Positions 46,178 through 55,076 of a DNA stretch of 64,000 nucleotides are shown here, one piece after another. The DNA comes from JAAXKN01 sp036261625 (GTDB lineage: Bacteria > Bacteroidota > Ignavibacteria > Ignavibacteriales > SURF-24), in contig DATAKL010000044.1 in assembly GCA_036261625.1 (NCBI GenBank), positions 62,001-126,000 of the forward strand, in the 5' to 3' direction. The position numbers and the translations under genes were made by a program. Below the pieces are notes generated by a model that was not told where the DNA came from, did no database searches, and worked only from the letters and a program-made list of their open reading frames with translations. Numbering within the stretch: position 1 is the stretch's first letter; every line of letters begins with the position of its first letter.

Positions 46178-46564
46178 ATGCCATTAGATTTGACTTTGTT
46201 CATTGTCCTTCTTGGAACGTTTGGACTTTGGATTTTTGGGATTAAGCGAGAGCTATTTATTAGACCAAAATCTTTTAAGTTAATTCTTATAATAAGCATA
46301 GTATTGTTTATTATGGCTTATGTTCTTCCTGTATTTGATGCTTTCAAAAATAAACCGGTAAACATTCTTAAGTTGCCTATTTTAGCATTGTTTCTTTATA
46401 GAATCTTAAGAGCTTTCTTCAGGAAAATGAATGATCGCGAACCGAAAGACACCTTCTGGGTAATGCACACCTGGGAAGGGATCTGGGCAGATACAGTATT
46501 TAATATATCATTTTGGCTAATACATGGCATTTTATTTATGCTTTTGCTTGCGGAGAAAATATAA
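46178..46564 (+). CDS. Hypothetical small membrane protein
   Basis: 128 residues, four predicted membrane helices (residues ~5-22, 34-52, 62-78, 105-125). A polar loop REPKDTFWVMHTWEGIW sits before the last helix. AAGGGA lies 7 bases before the ATG. I recognise no family. It lies between nested-palindrome elements A and B and shows a more AT-rich composition than its neighbours. The next gene starts 50 bp later. Confidence 0.6.
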   Translation: MPLDLTLFIVLLGTFGLWIFGIKRELFIRPKSFKLILIISIVLFIMAYVLPVFDAFKNKPVNILKLPILALFLYRILRAFFRKMNDREPKDTFWVMHTWEGIWADTVFNISFWLIHGILFMLLLAEKI

Positions 46565-46614
46565 ATGAAAAATGTTTAAGATATTTCAGAATATCCCTAT
46601 TGGAGAAAATAGGC

Positions 46615-47358
46615 ATGAGATATGTTCTAATAATATTTTTATTCGTTAACACTATAGTTTCAGCAGAAAAAAAGAGCTACGCGTTAACCGATATCAGAAA
46701 CACAAGGAAATTTACTCTTACCATCGAGGAAGACTTAGTTGATGAGGTAATGAAACTAGTTCTTTATGAAAAGAAAAAAGTCATCGATAGCCTTCAGGTC
46801 CCATATGTCAAGTACATTACGAATATTACTGAGTCACAGCGAAGTTTTCTGAAAGTGGAGTTCCGCAGAGGAGGAAGTTCAGGTGTGAAGATGCGTTTTA
46901 CAAGCATCTTTTGTGCAGCGGATTCAAAGATAGTACCAAGCTTAACTCAAATAAGTACTATATATTCTCATATAACAAAGACTTTTATTCCCAAATACGA
47001 CAGCATTAAAGGTGTTAAATATCACGAGGATTATTCTATATACTATAATCTTCTGAAATCAGGAAGAGAATACTCAGTAAAGGTAAACGACAGTTACTTT
47101 CTCAAATCGATATTTGAATCTGACATTAATGAAAAATGGACAAATCGCCTGAATCTTAAATTCGACAAAGAACAATTTATATTTTATTCTGAGAAAAGGA
47201 AAGTTAAAGGTCATTTTCAGATTTATTATTTAAACGACTCTGAGGAATCCAAAGAACTCAACGGTGAATTCTGGGCTATTGAGATGAAAAGATTTACTTA
47301 TCTCTGGATCAACTCAAGATGGTTTTATATTGCTAGAAATAAACTAAATGAAATATGA
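46615..47358 (+). CDS. Hypothetical secreted protein
   Basis: 247 residues. A signal peptide (MRYVLIIFLFVNTIVSA) begins at ATG 46615 with GGAG 9 bases upstream; the frame runs further up to 46513 over the previous gene but that part is not preferred. The mature part is lysine- and tyrosine-rich, of mixed alpha/beta prediction, with no motif I recognise. Probably expressed with the membrane protein before it. Orphan, AT-rich. Confidence 0.6.
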   Translation: MRYVLIIFLFVNTIVSAEKKSYALTDIRNTRKFTLTIEEDLVDEVMKLVLYEKKKVIDSLQVPYVKYITNITESQRSFLKVEFRRGGSSGVKMRFTSIFCAADSKIVPSLTQISTIYSHITKTFIPKYDSIKGVKYHEDYSIYYNLLKSGREYSVKVNDSYFLKSIFESDINEKWTNRLNLKFDKEQFIFYSEKRKVKGHFQIYYLNDSEESKELNGEFWAIEMKRFTYLWINSRWFYIARNKLNEI

Positions 47359-47451
47359 CTAAGTTTCATGCATGAAGTTAATAATGGATGAGTTATTATT
47401 CGAGGATTTGTCAGATATTCATTGAGTCCGCTCTCACGGACGAAATGTTTG

Positions 47452-47510
47452 TAGCCCAGGGTGACAAATCCGCCTTGCGGATGCCGGAACCCCGGGAAAA
47501 GAATCCCCCC
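47452..47510 (+). repeat. Nested-palindrome element, copy B
   Basis: Starts TAGCCCAGGGTGACA. Outer arms CCCAGGGT/ACCCCGGG (one mismatch) enclose ATCCGC/GCGGAT (47455-47496), followed by AAAAGAATCCCCCC. Same orientation as copy A. A separate small hairpin GTCCG/CGGAC lies just upstream at 47426-47441. Confidence 0.75.
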
Positions 47511-47586
47511 ATACATCAGAGCCCCGCAGGTGGCGGCATAATAAATTAATTTAATCCAAGTAAGTATTGATTTGTGTAACAGACAT

Positions 47587-47606
47587 AAAACCACTGACGT
47601 GGTTTT
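47587..47606. repeat. Palindrome related to the one at 47678
   Basis: AAAACCAC and GTGGTTTT around TGAC. With its flank ACAGACATAA it matches the hairpin at 47678-47696, whose flank is ACAGACATGG. Confidence 0.65.
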
Positions 47607-47608
47607 TT

Positions 47609-47671
47609 AGGGAGGGGATTCCATACCCAGGGTTACATCACCCCCTACGGGGGAGTGTAACCCTGGGCTAC
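47609..47671 (-). repeat. Nested-palindrome element, copy C (inverted)
   Basis: Perfect 12-bp outer arms CCCAGGGTTACA/TGTAACCCTGGG (47626-47667) enclose CCCCC/GGGGG. The flanking GGGGATTC on the left and GGGCTAC on the right show it is the same element as B in opposite orientation. B and C face each other across ~100 bp. Confidence 0.72.
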
Positions 47672-47677
47672 AGACAT

Positions 47678-47696
47678 GGAACCACTCCGTGGTTCC
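47678..47696. repeat. Palindrome GGAACCAC/GTGGTTCC
   Basis: Perfect 8-bp arms with a TCC loop, second copy of the small hairpin at 47587. It lies 25 bp past the stop of the minus-strand GH13 gene but has no T-run, so it is not a clear terminator. Confidence 0.6.
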
Positions 47697-47721
47697 GGAC
47701 TATTCTTAAGCCGCCTGAATG

Positions 47722-50700
47722 TTAAACGGTTGCGGCCGTAAGGTTAGCTTTCAGATTGTTCAGTTTGTATTCTGACATGTCGGAAACCTCTTTCAGGTAA
47801 CGGTTCATGTAGTAGCTGTCCCTGATATAATTGAAAAGGGCGGTGTTCTTTTCCGTTATATCCTCCAGGCCGCACAGGTAATTCATAATCCTAAGCGTTA
47901 GGCGCCAGTTGCCAAGCTCTTCAAGGTTTTCTTTGCTGTAATACCATTCGCCTTCATAGTAATTGGCCCCAATAAAGGACTTTACTTCTTCATCACTAAG
48001 GAGCTTCTCGATCATCTCTTTTTCTTCTTTTTCAAGCTGACTCTTTACACCAGTTGTAACATTCGTATCAGCTGCAGCACTGGATTTTACTTTTCCCTTA
48101 GCTGTTTTCTTTTCTTCCGTAACAGCGGCTGGCTTTCTTGAAAGCGTGGACTTGTTCTTTAGAAGAACCCTTACAAGCTTTATAACCTGATCCACTTCGT
48201 AGGCACTTCCTCCCAGGCGGTGCAGCACCTGCTGCAAAGGTTTTGTGAGATATAACTCATCAAAAAGTTCAATCGTGCGCGCACCTGTGTCGTCTTTCTG
48301 CCTTAAAATGCCTATGTCCTTAATACTTAACCACAGTGCATAGATGAGCAGGTTCCTGGGATAGTTGGATTCACGGCTTAAGAGGAAAGACCTTCTGAAG
48401 TCGTCTGTAACGGATTCATTTTCTACAACTACTTCGTTATCTGTAAGAAGATCGTTAATCGATTTAATTGCATCCAGTCCGTTTGTAAAATTGCTTATCA
48501 GAACGGGCATGCTGCCGTCTGCCTGAATATGGTCTTTTACCTGATTGATGAAATACTCGTAGCGGCTGATTATAGACTTCAGCGTGCTTTCTGTATTCTT
48601 AATTTCTTTGTCTTTTACAAAGAGGTCTGTTACCAGTTCAATTGACCTGTTGTCAAAAAGATTTAAGAGCGCTTCATGCACTGAAGAAAGCCTCTGTTCA
48701 ACTAAAGCCTGTTCGATGCTTGGAACACCGGAGCCGTTAAGAGATCTCCAGATCTCTTCATACTCTCCGTTTACGTCATAGACCTCCCTGAAATCCAGAA
48801 ATACATGATACTTAAACGGCTTCAGATGAATAAACAAACCCTTTTCACCCAGCTCACGCCCGAGCCTTATGTATTCCAGGTTATTTACAAGATCGCGGTA
48901 GATGTAGAAATATTTGTCCTCTGTCCTTAAACCCAGGGCAGGCACAAGGCTGGAATAAATTGTTGTCCTTTCCTCACCCACTCCTGTCGGGATTGATTTT
49001 CCGGTCGTGCGGTTAATCCAGCCCGTAGTCTCAGCGAATTTATTGTTGTAAACTACAATTGCTCTTTCGTCGCCGAATTTATTGGTATATGCAAAGACAT
49101 TCTGGTTCACATTGCCGTCGTTGGTATAGAAGTCGTAGAACCAGAAGTTATCCACCTGACTGAACATGTATCTTTTTTTCATGAGGGGGAATATTTCTCT
49201 TCTGTGGCGATCGACGAGATACTCATTTACAAACTCGTTGTAGTATGCTCTCTTGTATTCCATGCCGTACTTCTCGGAATAGCCTTCAACCTGCCCGTGC
49301 GCAAACATCGGGAGTCCGGGCAATGTAACCATTAGAGTAGCAACTCCGAAGTACTTGTCGTCTGTTCCGAACTGCCTTATTGCAGTCTCCTCGTCGGGAT
49401 TACTCATGAAGTTGACGTAGCGCTTTAATATCTCGGGGTTAAACTCCAGCGTGCTGGAGATGACCTTGCGGTACTTCTCGTTTTCCTCCTTCATCATCAT
49501 GTGCATGAAGGCGCTGTTATAAACCCTGTGCATGCCGAGCGTGCGCACGAAGTAGCCTTCCATGAGCCAGAAGGCTTCTGCCAGGAGGAGTGTATCCGGC
49601 ATCTCCTCGTTAATCCTGTCTACAACTTCCCTCCAGAATTCCTTAGGGAAGAGCTGATCGAATTCTTCTACTCTTAAGCCGTAATCGCTTCTTGAAGGTA
49701 TGTCGCCACCGGATCCCGGCTGCGGGTACCAAAGGCGGTGGAAGTGACGTTTGGCCAAAGTCATTGCGGCATCAAAGCGTATAATGGAAGTTTTCCTTGC
49801 AACGTGGAATATAGTCTGGATTACGGCCTCGCGCACATAATCCTTTAACAGGTCCAGCTGAGCCGTATCGTTCCACGGCATGTTGGTGCCGTCGTTGCCG
49901 TGATAAATGTAGCGCACCTCACCAGAATTATTGTCTATTCTCTGGAACACAACAGCGGCATCGGTTTTTGACCAGTATCCGTCTTCAATCCTTAGCTGAA
50001 CGCTTGGGTCTTCCGACAAGTCGGGTCCCGTAAATCTGTAGTTAGGGAAGGGGCTGTATGGGCTCTGTATAAAATAGTCCGGGTGCTCAATTACCCATTT
50101 GGAATAGATACCCATATGGTTGGGGACCATATCGCTTGCAAGCCTTATTCCTCTTTGGCGGCAGCGGTAGTTCAGGTTCTGGAATGCGTGCTCACCCCCT
50201 AAGTCGTATGCAATTACGTAGTCGTAGACCGAATAAGCCGAAGGAACGGCCTCGGGGTTTCCGGTCATCTGTTTAATTCTCTGTGAAGCGCGGCTCCTCT
50301 CCCAAAGACCTATAAGCCAGAGCCCTGTAAAGTTAAAGCCAGCAATCATATCCAGCTCTTCGTCCGGTATCTGATCCAGGTGGGCTATATGCCTGGAGTA
50401 TTTTCTTGAAAGCTGGTCGAGCCATACGTAGACGTTTTTAGCCAGCAGGACCACCTGGGGCATCCAGTGCACGTCGGGCGTAAATCGTTCGCCTTCAAGA
50501 AAGTCCAGGTGAGCGTCGCGTCCGTATCTGTAGCCCGATTTGCCGAGCGTAAGATAATCCAGATCGCCGGCTCCTGCCTTGTAGCGGGGGACAGCCGTAG
50601 GGGCACCGCCTCCCATACCCCAGGCGCCAAGGCGGTAGTCTTCCTTAATCATGTCCACGCCGCGGAGGATCTTATCCAGATACCTTAAGTCGAGTATAAT

Positions 50701-51450
50701 CGACCAGCGGTTTGCAATAAACTTCAGCTGATCTTCCAGGCTTTCGGGGTTTGCAATAATTGGTGTCCTTAACAGATCAAATATCGGCTGGTCATCCGGG
50801 CCGTACTTCTTTTCATTTAAGAAGAAGTCCTCAAGCTGATTTATAATTTTACTGTATGAAGTCAGCACCGTGAGCTCCTCGTCGTTAAAGAGCTCCTTAA
50901 AGTCGCGGTTTGCAGGGTTATAATTGGCAAAGAAAAGGAGAATTAGTTCCTCCAGGGCCACTTCAGTATTGGGTTTGCCTTCATGATAGTCTCTTAAGTA
51001 CTCTTCCGGGTCCTGTTTGTTTTTATAGACTTCCATCGGGGGGAACTGTCTTACAAAGCTGAGGAGAGTGCGTCTTAGCTCTTCTTCTCCGGAATACCTC
51101 TTTACGTGCTCAAGGGCACGCCTGAAGACCTCCGGGTTAGCCTTGTTTTCATATTCCCGTAATATGTAGTGGTAAATTTCATCTATCAGCCCCATGGCGT
51201 TTATCTGGCCGGCCTTGACAGAATTTTCCGGCGTTCTCAATTCATTTAATTTCTGTGCGAACAGGCGCGAGGCGTGAAAGTTGGCAAAAACAACATTCCC
51301 GTTAAAAGAGAAAATTGATTCATCAAAATTGTATTTTTCCCTGACTCTTGCTGAAATATGAAATTCAAAGCCCCGGCGTAAACCCTGGATTTCATCCTGC
51401 TTATCAGTCAGCCGTACAGGAATATTCAAATTCCCATTTTTTTTATGCAT
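47722..51450 (-). CDS. Large GH13 (alpha-amylase family) enzyme
   Basis: 1242 residues, no signal peptide. The first ~300 residues match nothing I recognise. The GH13 barrel follows with region I SDMVPNH, nucleophile D560 in IIRFDAAMTL, acid/base E625 in LLAEAFW and D686 in FMSNPDEE. In region IV the usual His before the Asp is Pro (NPD for NHD). Later regions are helical, with a Lys/Ala-rich linker at ~1110-1160. The closest idea is a maltosyltransferase- or amylase-like enzyme of cytosolic glycogen or maltodextrin metabolism, but specificity is not readable. Very long for the family and standing alone. Confidence 0.8.
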   Translation of the reverse strand: MHKKNGNLNIPVRLTDKQDEIQGLRRGFEFHISARVREKYNFDESIFSFNGNVVFANFHASRLFAQKLNELRTPENSVKAGQINAMGLIDEIYHYILREYENKANPEVFRRALEHVKRYSGEEELRRTLLSFVRQFPPMEVYKNKQDPEEYLRDYHEGKPNTEVALEELILLFFANYNPANRDFKELFNDEELTVLTSYSKIINQLEDFFLNEKKYGPDDQPIFDLLRTPIIANPESLEDQLKFIANRWSIILDLRYLDKILRGVDMIKEDYRLGAWGMGGGAPTAVPRYKAGAGDLDYLTLGKSGYRYGRDAHLDFLEGERFTPDVHWMPQVVLLAKNVYVWLDQLSRKYSRHIAHLDQIPDEELDMIAGFNFTGLWLIGLWERSRASQRIKQMTGNPEAVPSAYSVYDYVIAYDLGGEHAFQNLNYRCRQRGIRLASDMVPNHMGIYSKWVIEHPDYFIQSPYSPFPNYRFTGPDLSEDPSVQLRIEDGYWSKTDAAVVFQRIDNNSGEVRYIYHGNDGTNMPWNDTAQLDLLKDYVREAVIQTIFHVARKTSIIRFDAAMTLAKRHFHRLWYPQPGSGGDIPSRSDYGLRVEEFDQLFPKEFWREVVDRINEEMPDTLLLAEAFWLMEGYFVRTLGMHRVYNSAFMHMMMKEENEKYRKVISSTLEFNPEILKRYVNFMSNPDEETAIRQFGTDDKYFGVATLMVTLPGLPMFAHGQVEGYSEKYGMEYKRAYYNEFVNEYLVDRHRREIFPLMKKRYMFSQVDNFWFYDFYTNDGNVNQNVFAYTNKFGDERAIVVYNNKFAETTGWINRTTGKSIPTGVGEERTTIYSSLVPALGLRTEDKYFYIYRDLVNNLEYIRLGRELGEKGLFIHLKPFKYHVFLDFREVYDVNGEYEEIWRSLNGSGVPSIEQALVEQRLSSVHEALLNLFDNRSIELVTDLFVKDKEIKNTESTLKSIISRYEYFINQVKDHIQADGSMPVLISNFTNGLDAIKSINDLLTDNEVVVENESVTDDFRRSFLLSRESNYPRNLLIYALWLSIKDIGILRQKDDTGARTIELFDELYLTKPLQQVLHRLGGSAYEVDQVIKLVRVLLKNKSTLSRKPAAVTEEKKTAKGKVKSSAAADTNVTTGVKSQLEKEEKEMIEKLLSDEEVKSFIGANYYEGEWYYSKENLEELGNWRLTLRIMNYLCGLEDITEKNTALFNYIRDSYYMNRYLKEVSDMSEYKLNNLKANLTAATV

Positions 51451-51754
51451 AAATCTTCCTGTCCCTTATAATTAGAAGAAAAAACTAAAGATATCTTTCG
51501 ATGACAAACAAGTAAAACGGGCAGACTGCGGGAAAACCGCACAACTGCTAATATTTCAATTAAGCAACCCTAAAATGAAAATCAATTAACAATAAATTAC
51601 CAAATTCCGGCTAAACTGTCTATTGTTAATTATTCATGAAAAAGGGGAGTGAAAAGATATTCCGGTCAATGGAGAATATATCCAGAATAAACGGGCTAAA
51701 AATTGATATTATTTGCATATTAAAGTATATTTTTGAATAAAAAATAAAGGTTTT
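51451..51754. other. Divergent intergenic region, 304 bp
   Basis: It separates the GH13 gene (leftward) from mutS (rightward). AT-rich, no gene. A TATTTTTG box at 51728-51735 could be the -7 element of a mutS promoter, but the TTTG partner is imperfect. Confidence 0.5.
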
Positions 51755-54367
51755 ATGTCAACCCCCTTAATGTCGCAATACCATAAGATAAAGGAAAGTC
51801 ATCCCGATACGATACTCCTCTTCAGGGTAGGTGATTTTTTTGAAACATTTGAAGAAGACGCAAAAATTGCTTCAAAAGTGCTTGGAATTACCCTGACTAA
51901 AAGGTCTAACGGCTCTTCCGGAGATACGCCGCTTGCGGGTTTCCCTTTTCATGCATTGGACGCCTACCTGCCCAAACTGGTTAGAAGCGGCTACAGGGTT
52001 GCTGTATGCGAACAGATTGAAAACCCGAAGTTTGCAAAGGGAATTGTAAAAAGGGAAGTAATTGAAGTTGTTACGCCCGGCGTGGCGCTCTCGGATAAAC
52101 TTCTGGATCATAAGAAAAATAACTATCTTGCCTCCTTATGCCTTAAGGATGGAATGGCAGGCATATCATTCTGCGACATATCGACGGGTGAGTTCTTTAC
52201 ATATGAAGTTTCCTCAGACAGCATACTAAGCCAGCTGGAGCTGATAAGTCCAGCGGAAATACTCGTTCAGAAGAAAGATAAAGAGGAGGTCCAGAGGCTA
52301 ACCGAACGCTGGAACCAGTCTGTAAGGTTTACAAAGATGGACGACTGGATCTTTAACTTTGAGTACTGCCGCGATAACCTCTTAGGACATTTTAAGACCG
52401 TAAGCCTGAAGGGCTTTGGAATAGACCACCTTACCACAGGCATAATTGCAGCCGGCGTGATACTGCAGTACCTGCAGGATACGCAGAAGGTTAATCTTAC
52501 ACACTTAAGCAAAATCGCCAGGTACAACCCTTCAGAATATATGATGCTCGATTCGGCAACTAAGAGGAATCTTGAGATCACATATACCATGAATGACGGG
52601 GCCCGCGAGGGATCCTTAATATCCATAATGGATAAGACTGAGACCGCAATGGGCGGCCGCATGCTGAAGAAATGGATATCGGCCCCATTAAGGAAGCTTG
52701 AACCCATTCTTCAGCGCCAGGAATGCATAGAGGAATTCTTCCAGAATAAAAACTTAAGAAACAGTTTAACATCTGAACTAAAAGAAGTGGGGGACCTGGA
52801 GCGCCTCATTTCAAAAGTCTGCACCGGGAAAGCCAACCCGAGAGAAATTGTTGCACTTAAGAACTCGCTGAAGAAAATTCCTCTTATAAAGGATCTTCTT
52901 TCTGTGGCAGCTTCTCCTGTCTTAAGTAAAATATCCTCCCGCCTTGAAAGCCTGGAGAAAACAGTTTCCCTGGTGGAAGAGGCAATTTCAGAATATCCTC
53001 CTTTAGCTCTAAGCGACGGGGGCGTAATTGCATACGGGTTTAATCCCGAGTTAGATGAACTGCGGGACTTGTCCAAAAACGCAAAGAGCTGGATTGCTAA
53101 CCTGCAGAAAAGTGAAAGGGAGAGAACCGGGATCTCATCACTAAAGGTTAGCTACAATAAGGTCTTCGGCTATTACATTGAAATCAGTAATGCCAACTTA
53201 AGCAAAATTCCCGATGACTACATCCGCAAACAGACGCTTGTAAACGGGGAGAGGTTTATTACGCCTGAACTTAAGACTTATGAGGACAAGATATTAAACG
53301 CTGAGGAGAAGATAGCCGACCTGGAGTATCAGCTTTTTAACGAAATCAGGCAGTCGGTTTCATTTCAGGCCGAAGCCATTCAGATGAATGCGCAGATGAT
53401 TGCCATGCTCGACTGCTACTTGTCTTTTGCCGAGTGTGCCGTTCAGTATAATTATGTAAAGCCCATGGTAAACGATTCCGAGGGTATCAGTATTTTAGAG
53501 GGGCGTCATCCGGTGGTGGAAAGAATACTTAAGCCGGGAGAAAAGTTTACCCCTAACAGCTACCACCTGGATAACGAGGACACACAGATAATTGTTCTGA
53601 CCGGTCCCAATATGGCAGGCAAATCCGTATACTTAAGGCAGCTTGGGCTTATTGTTCTTTTAGCCCAGGTGGGCTCTTTTGTGCCGGCTAAGGAAGCTTC
53701 AATCGGCCTTGTGGATAAAATATATACTCGCGTCGGGGCTAGCGACAACATATCGGCCGGCGAGAGCACATTCCTTGTTGAAATGCAGGAGGCTGCAAAC
53801 ATACTTAACAATGCAACCAGCAAAAGCCTTATTCTCTTAGATGAGATCGGGCGAGGCACGAGCACATTTGACGGAATTTCAATTGCATGGGCAATTACAG
53901 AATATCTTCATGAAAATCCGGACCTGTCGGCTAAAACGCTCTTTGCAACGCATTATCATGAGCTGAATGAAATGGCTTCAATATTCCCAAGAATTAAAAA
54001 TTTCAAGGTGGAGGTAAGGGAATATGGCGACAAGGTTATCTTCCTTCACAAGGTTACTCCCGGCGGGGCCGACCACAGCTACGGCATTCAGGTGGCTCAG
54101 ATGGCAGGACTTCCGGAGTTTGTAACCAAAAGGGCCAAGGAGATACTTCAGAACCTGGAGGGCAAAGAACTCACCCCGATGGAAGTTAAGAAGGCACGCA
54201 TGGCCAAAATGAAGGCTAAGGATGAGATGCAGTTCAGCTTGTTTGAAGTTAAAGACGATTCCATTCGTCAGGCCATTTCAGAAATGCAGATTGATAACAT
54301 CACTCCCATCGAGGCCCTCAATAAGCTTAATGAGCTGAAAAGGAAAGTCCAGGGGAATGAAAATTAA
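51755..54367 (+). CDS. mutS: DNA mismatch repair protein MutS
   Basis: 870 residues. The mismatch-reading Phe-x-Glu is F28-x-E30 in VGDFFETFEEDA. The ATPase has Walker A TGPNMAGKSVYLRQ and Walker B LLDEIGRGTSTFDG. C-terminal part includes FATHYHEL and a short helical tail. It recognises mispairs and recruits MutL. ATG start with TAAAGG seven bases upstream. Full-length MutS1, not a MutS2. Confidence 0.97.
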   Translation: MSTPLMSQYHKIKESHPDTILLFRVGDFFETFEEDAKIASKVLGITLTKRSNGSSGDTPLAGFPFHALDAYLPKLVRSGYRVAVCEQIENPKFAKGIVKREVIEVVTPGVALSDKLLDHKKNNYLASLCLKDGMAGISFCDISTGEFFTYEVSSDSILSQLELISPAEILVQKKDKEEVQRLTERWNQSVRFTKMDDWIFNFEYCRDNLLGHFKTVSLKGFGIDHLTTGIIAAGVILQYLQDTQKVNLTHLSKIARYNPSEYMMLDSATKRNLEITYTMNDGAREGSLISIMDKTETAMGGRMLKKWISAPLRKLEPILQRQECIEEFFQNKNLRNSLTSELKEVGDLERLISKVCTGKANPREIVALKNSLKKIPLIKDLLSVAASPVLSKISSRLESLEKTVSLVEEAISEYPPLALSDGGVIAYGFNPELDELRDLSKNAKSWIANLQKSERERTGISSLKVSYNKVFGYYIEISNANLSKIPDDYIRKQTLVNGERFITPELKTYEDKILNAEEKIADLEYQLFNEIRQSVSFQAEAIQMNAQMIAMLDCYLSFAECAVQYNYVKPMVNDSEGISILEGRHPVVERILKPGEKFTPNSYHLDNEDTQIIVLTGPNMAGKSVYLRQLGLIVLLAQVGSFVPAKEASIGLVDKIYTRVGASDNISAGESTFLVEMQEAANILNNATSKSLILLDEIGRGTSTFDGISIAWAITEYLHENPDLSAKTLFATHYHELNEMASIFPRIKNFKVEVREYGDKVIFLHKVTPGGADHSYGIQVAQMAGLPEFVTKRAKEILQNLEGKELTPMEVKKARMAKMKAKDEMQFSLFEVKDDSIRQAISEMQIDNITPIEALNKLNELKRKVQGNEN

Positions 54368-54387
54368 AAATTAAAAATTAAAAATTA
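54360..54387 (+). repeat. Four tandem copies of AAAATTA at the mutS stop
   Basis: The perfect 7-bp unit AAAATTA is repeated four times starting inside the last codons of mutS. The same unit runs over the stop of the DUF2851 gene. Confidence 0.85.
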
Positions 54388-54417
54388 AAAAGTAAGACAA
54401 TAAAAAAAGAAAATTAG

Positions 54418-55065
54418 ATGGCAAATAATTCTAAGCCAAAGTACCTTATTATAGCAGCTGTGGTAATGGCAGCTATTGTTGTAATTTTCCTAAGTGGAGT
54501 ATTTTCAAGGCATTATACTGCGGAAGAAAAGCAGTATATTGCGGAAATTGAAAAGCTTAGACAACAGAAGGATTACGAGATGCAGAGCGATCCGCAATCC
54601 CCGTTTAATTTCAAAGGAAAGATCCATTTTGAACCTTTGAAGTATTTTGATGTGGATCCATCCTATGTCTTTAAGACGAAGCTCTTTGAGTACGGCAATA
54701 AAGATACCGTTACGGTCTATGGTACAAAAGGGGAGCCGAGGAAAGCCGTGAGGTTCGGCTATGTAAAGTTTAATTTTGACGGGAAAAATATAAAAATGAA
54801 TGTCTACAAAGGCGTTACGCGTACGGGTCAGGAATACTACAGCATCTGGTTTACAGACCGTACGACAAACAATGAATCCTACGGCGTGGGCAGATATCTG
54901 GATTTTGAGAAAGTGGATAATCCGGATTATATTTATACAGTTGATTTCAACCAGGCATATAATCCATATTGTGCATACAGCCCTAACTACAGCTGCGCAA
55001 TTCCGACAAAAGATGACTATGTGGATATTGGAATAAAGGCCGGTGAAAAAAAGTTTCATAATTAA
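54418..55065 (+). CDS. DUF1684-family membrane-anchored protein
   Basis: 215 residues with an N-terminal membrane helix (~9-27) and a periplasmic DUF1684 domain. Motifs: YEMQSDPQSPFNF, FNFDGKNIKMNVYKG and the family end NPYCAYSPNYSCAIP. The two Cys are conserved in the family. Enzymatic role unknown. It begins 50 bp after mutS and ends 11 bp before aroF. Confidence 0.85.
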   Translation: MANNSKPKYLIIAAVVMAAIVVIFLSGVFSRHYTAEEKQYIAEIEKLRQQKDYEMQSDPQSPFNFKGKIHFEPLKYFDVDPSYVFKTKLFEYGNKDTVTVYGTKGEPRKAVRFGYVKFNFDGKNIKMNVYKGVTRTGQEYYSIWFTDRTTNNESYGVGRYLDFEKVDNPDYIYTVDFNQAYNPYCAYSPNYSCAIPTKDDYVDIGIKAGEKKFHN

Positions 55066-55076
55066 GGGAGTCAGAA

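Noticed and set aside
51703..51735. Bacteroidota-type promoter for mutS
   Set aside because: The TATTTTTG box is good but the upstream box is ATTG at 22 bp, outside the usual spacing; left as a note only.
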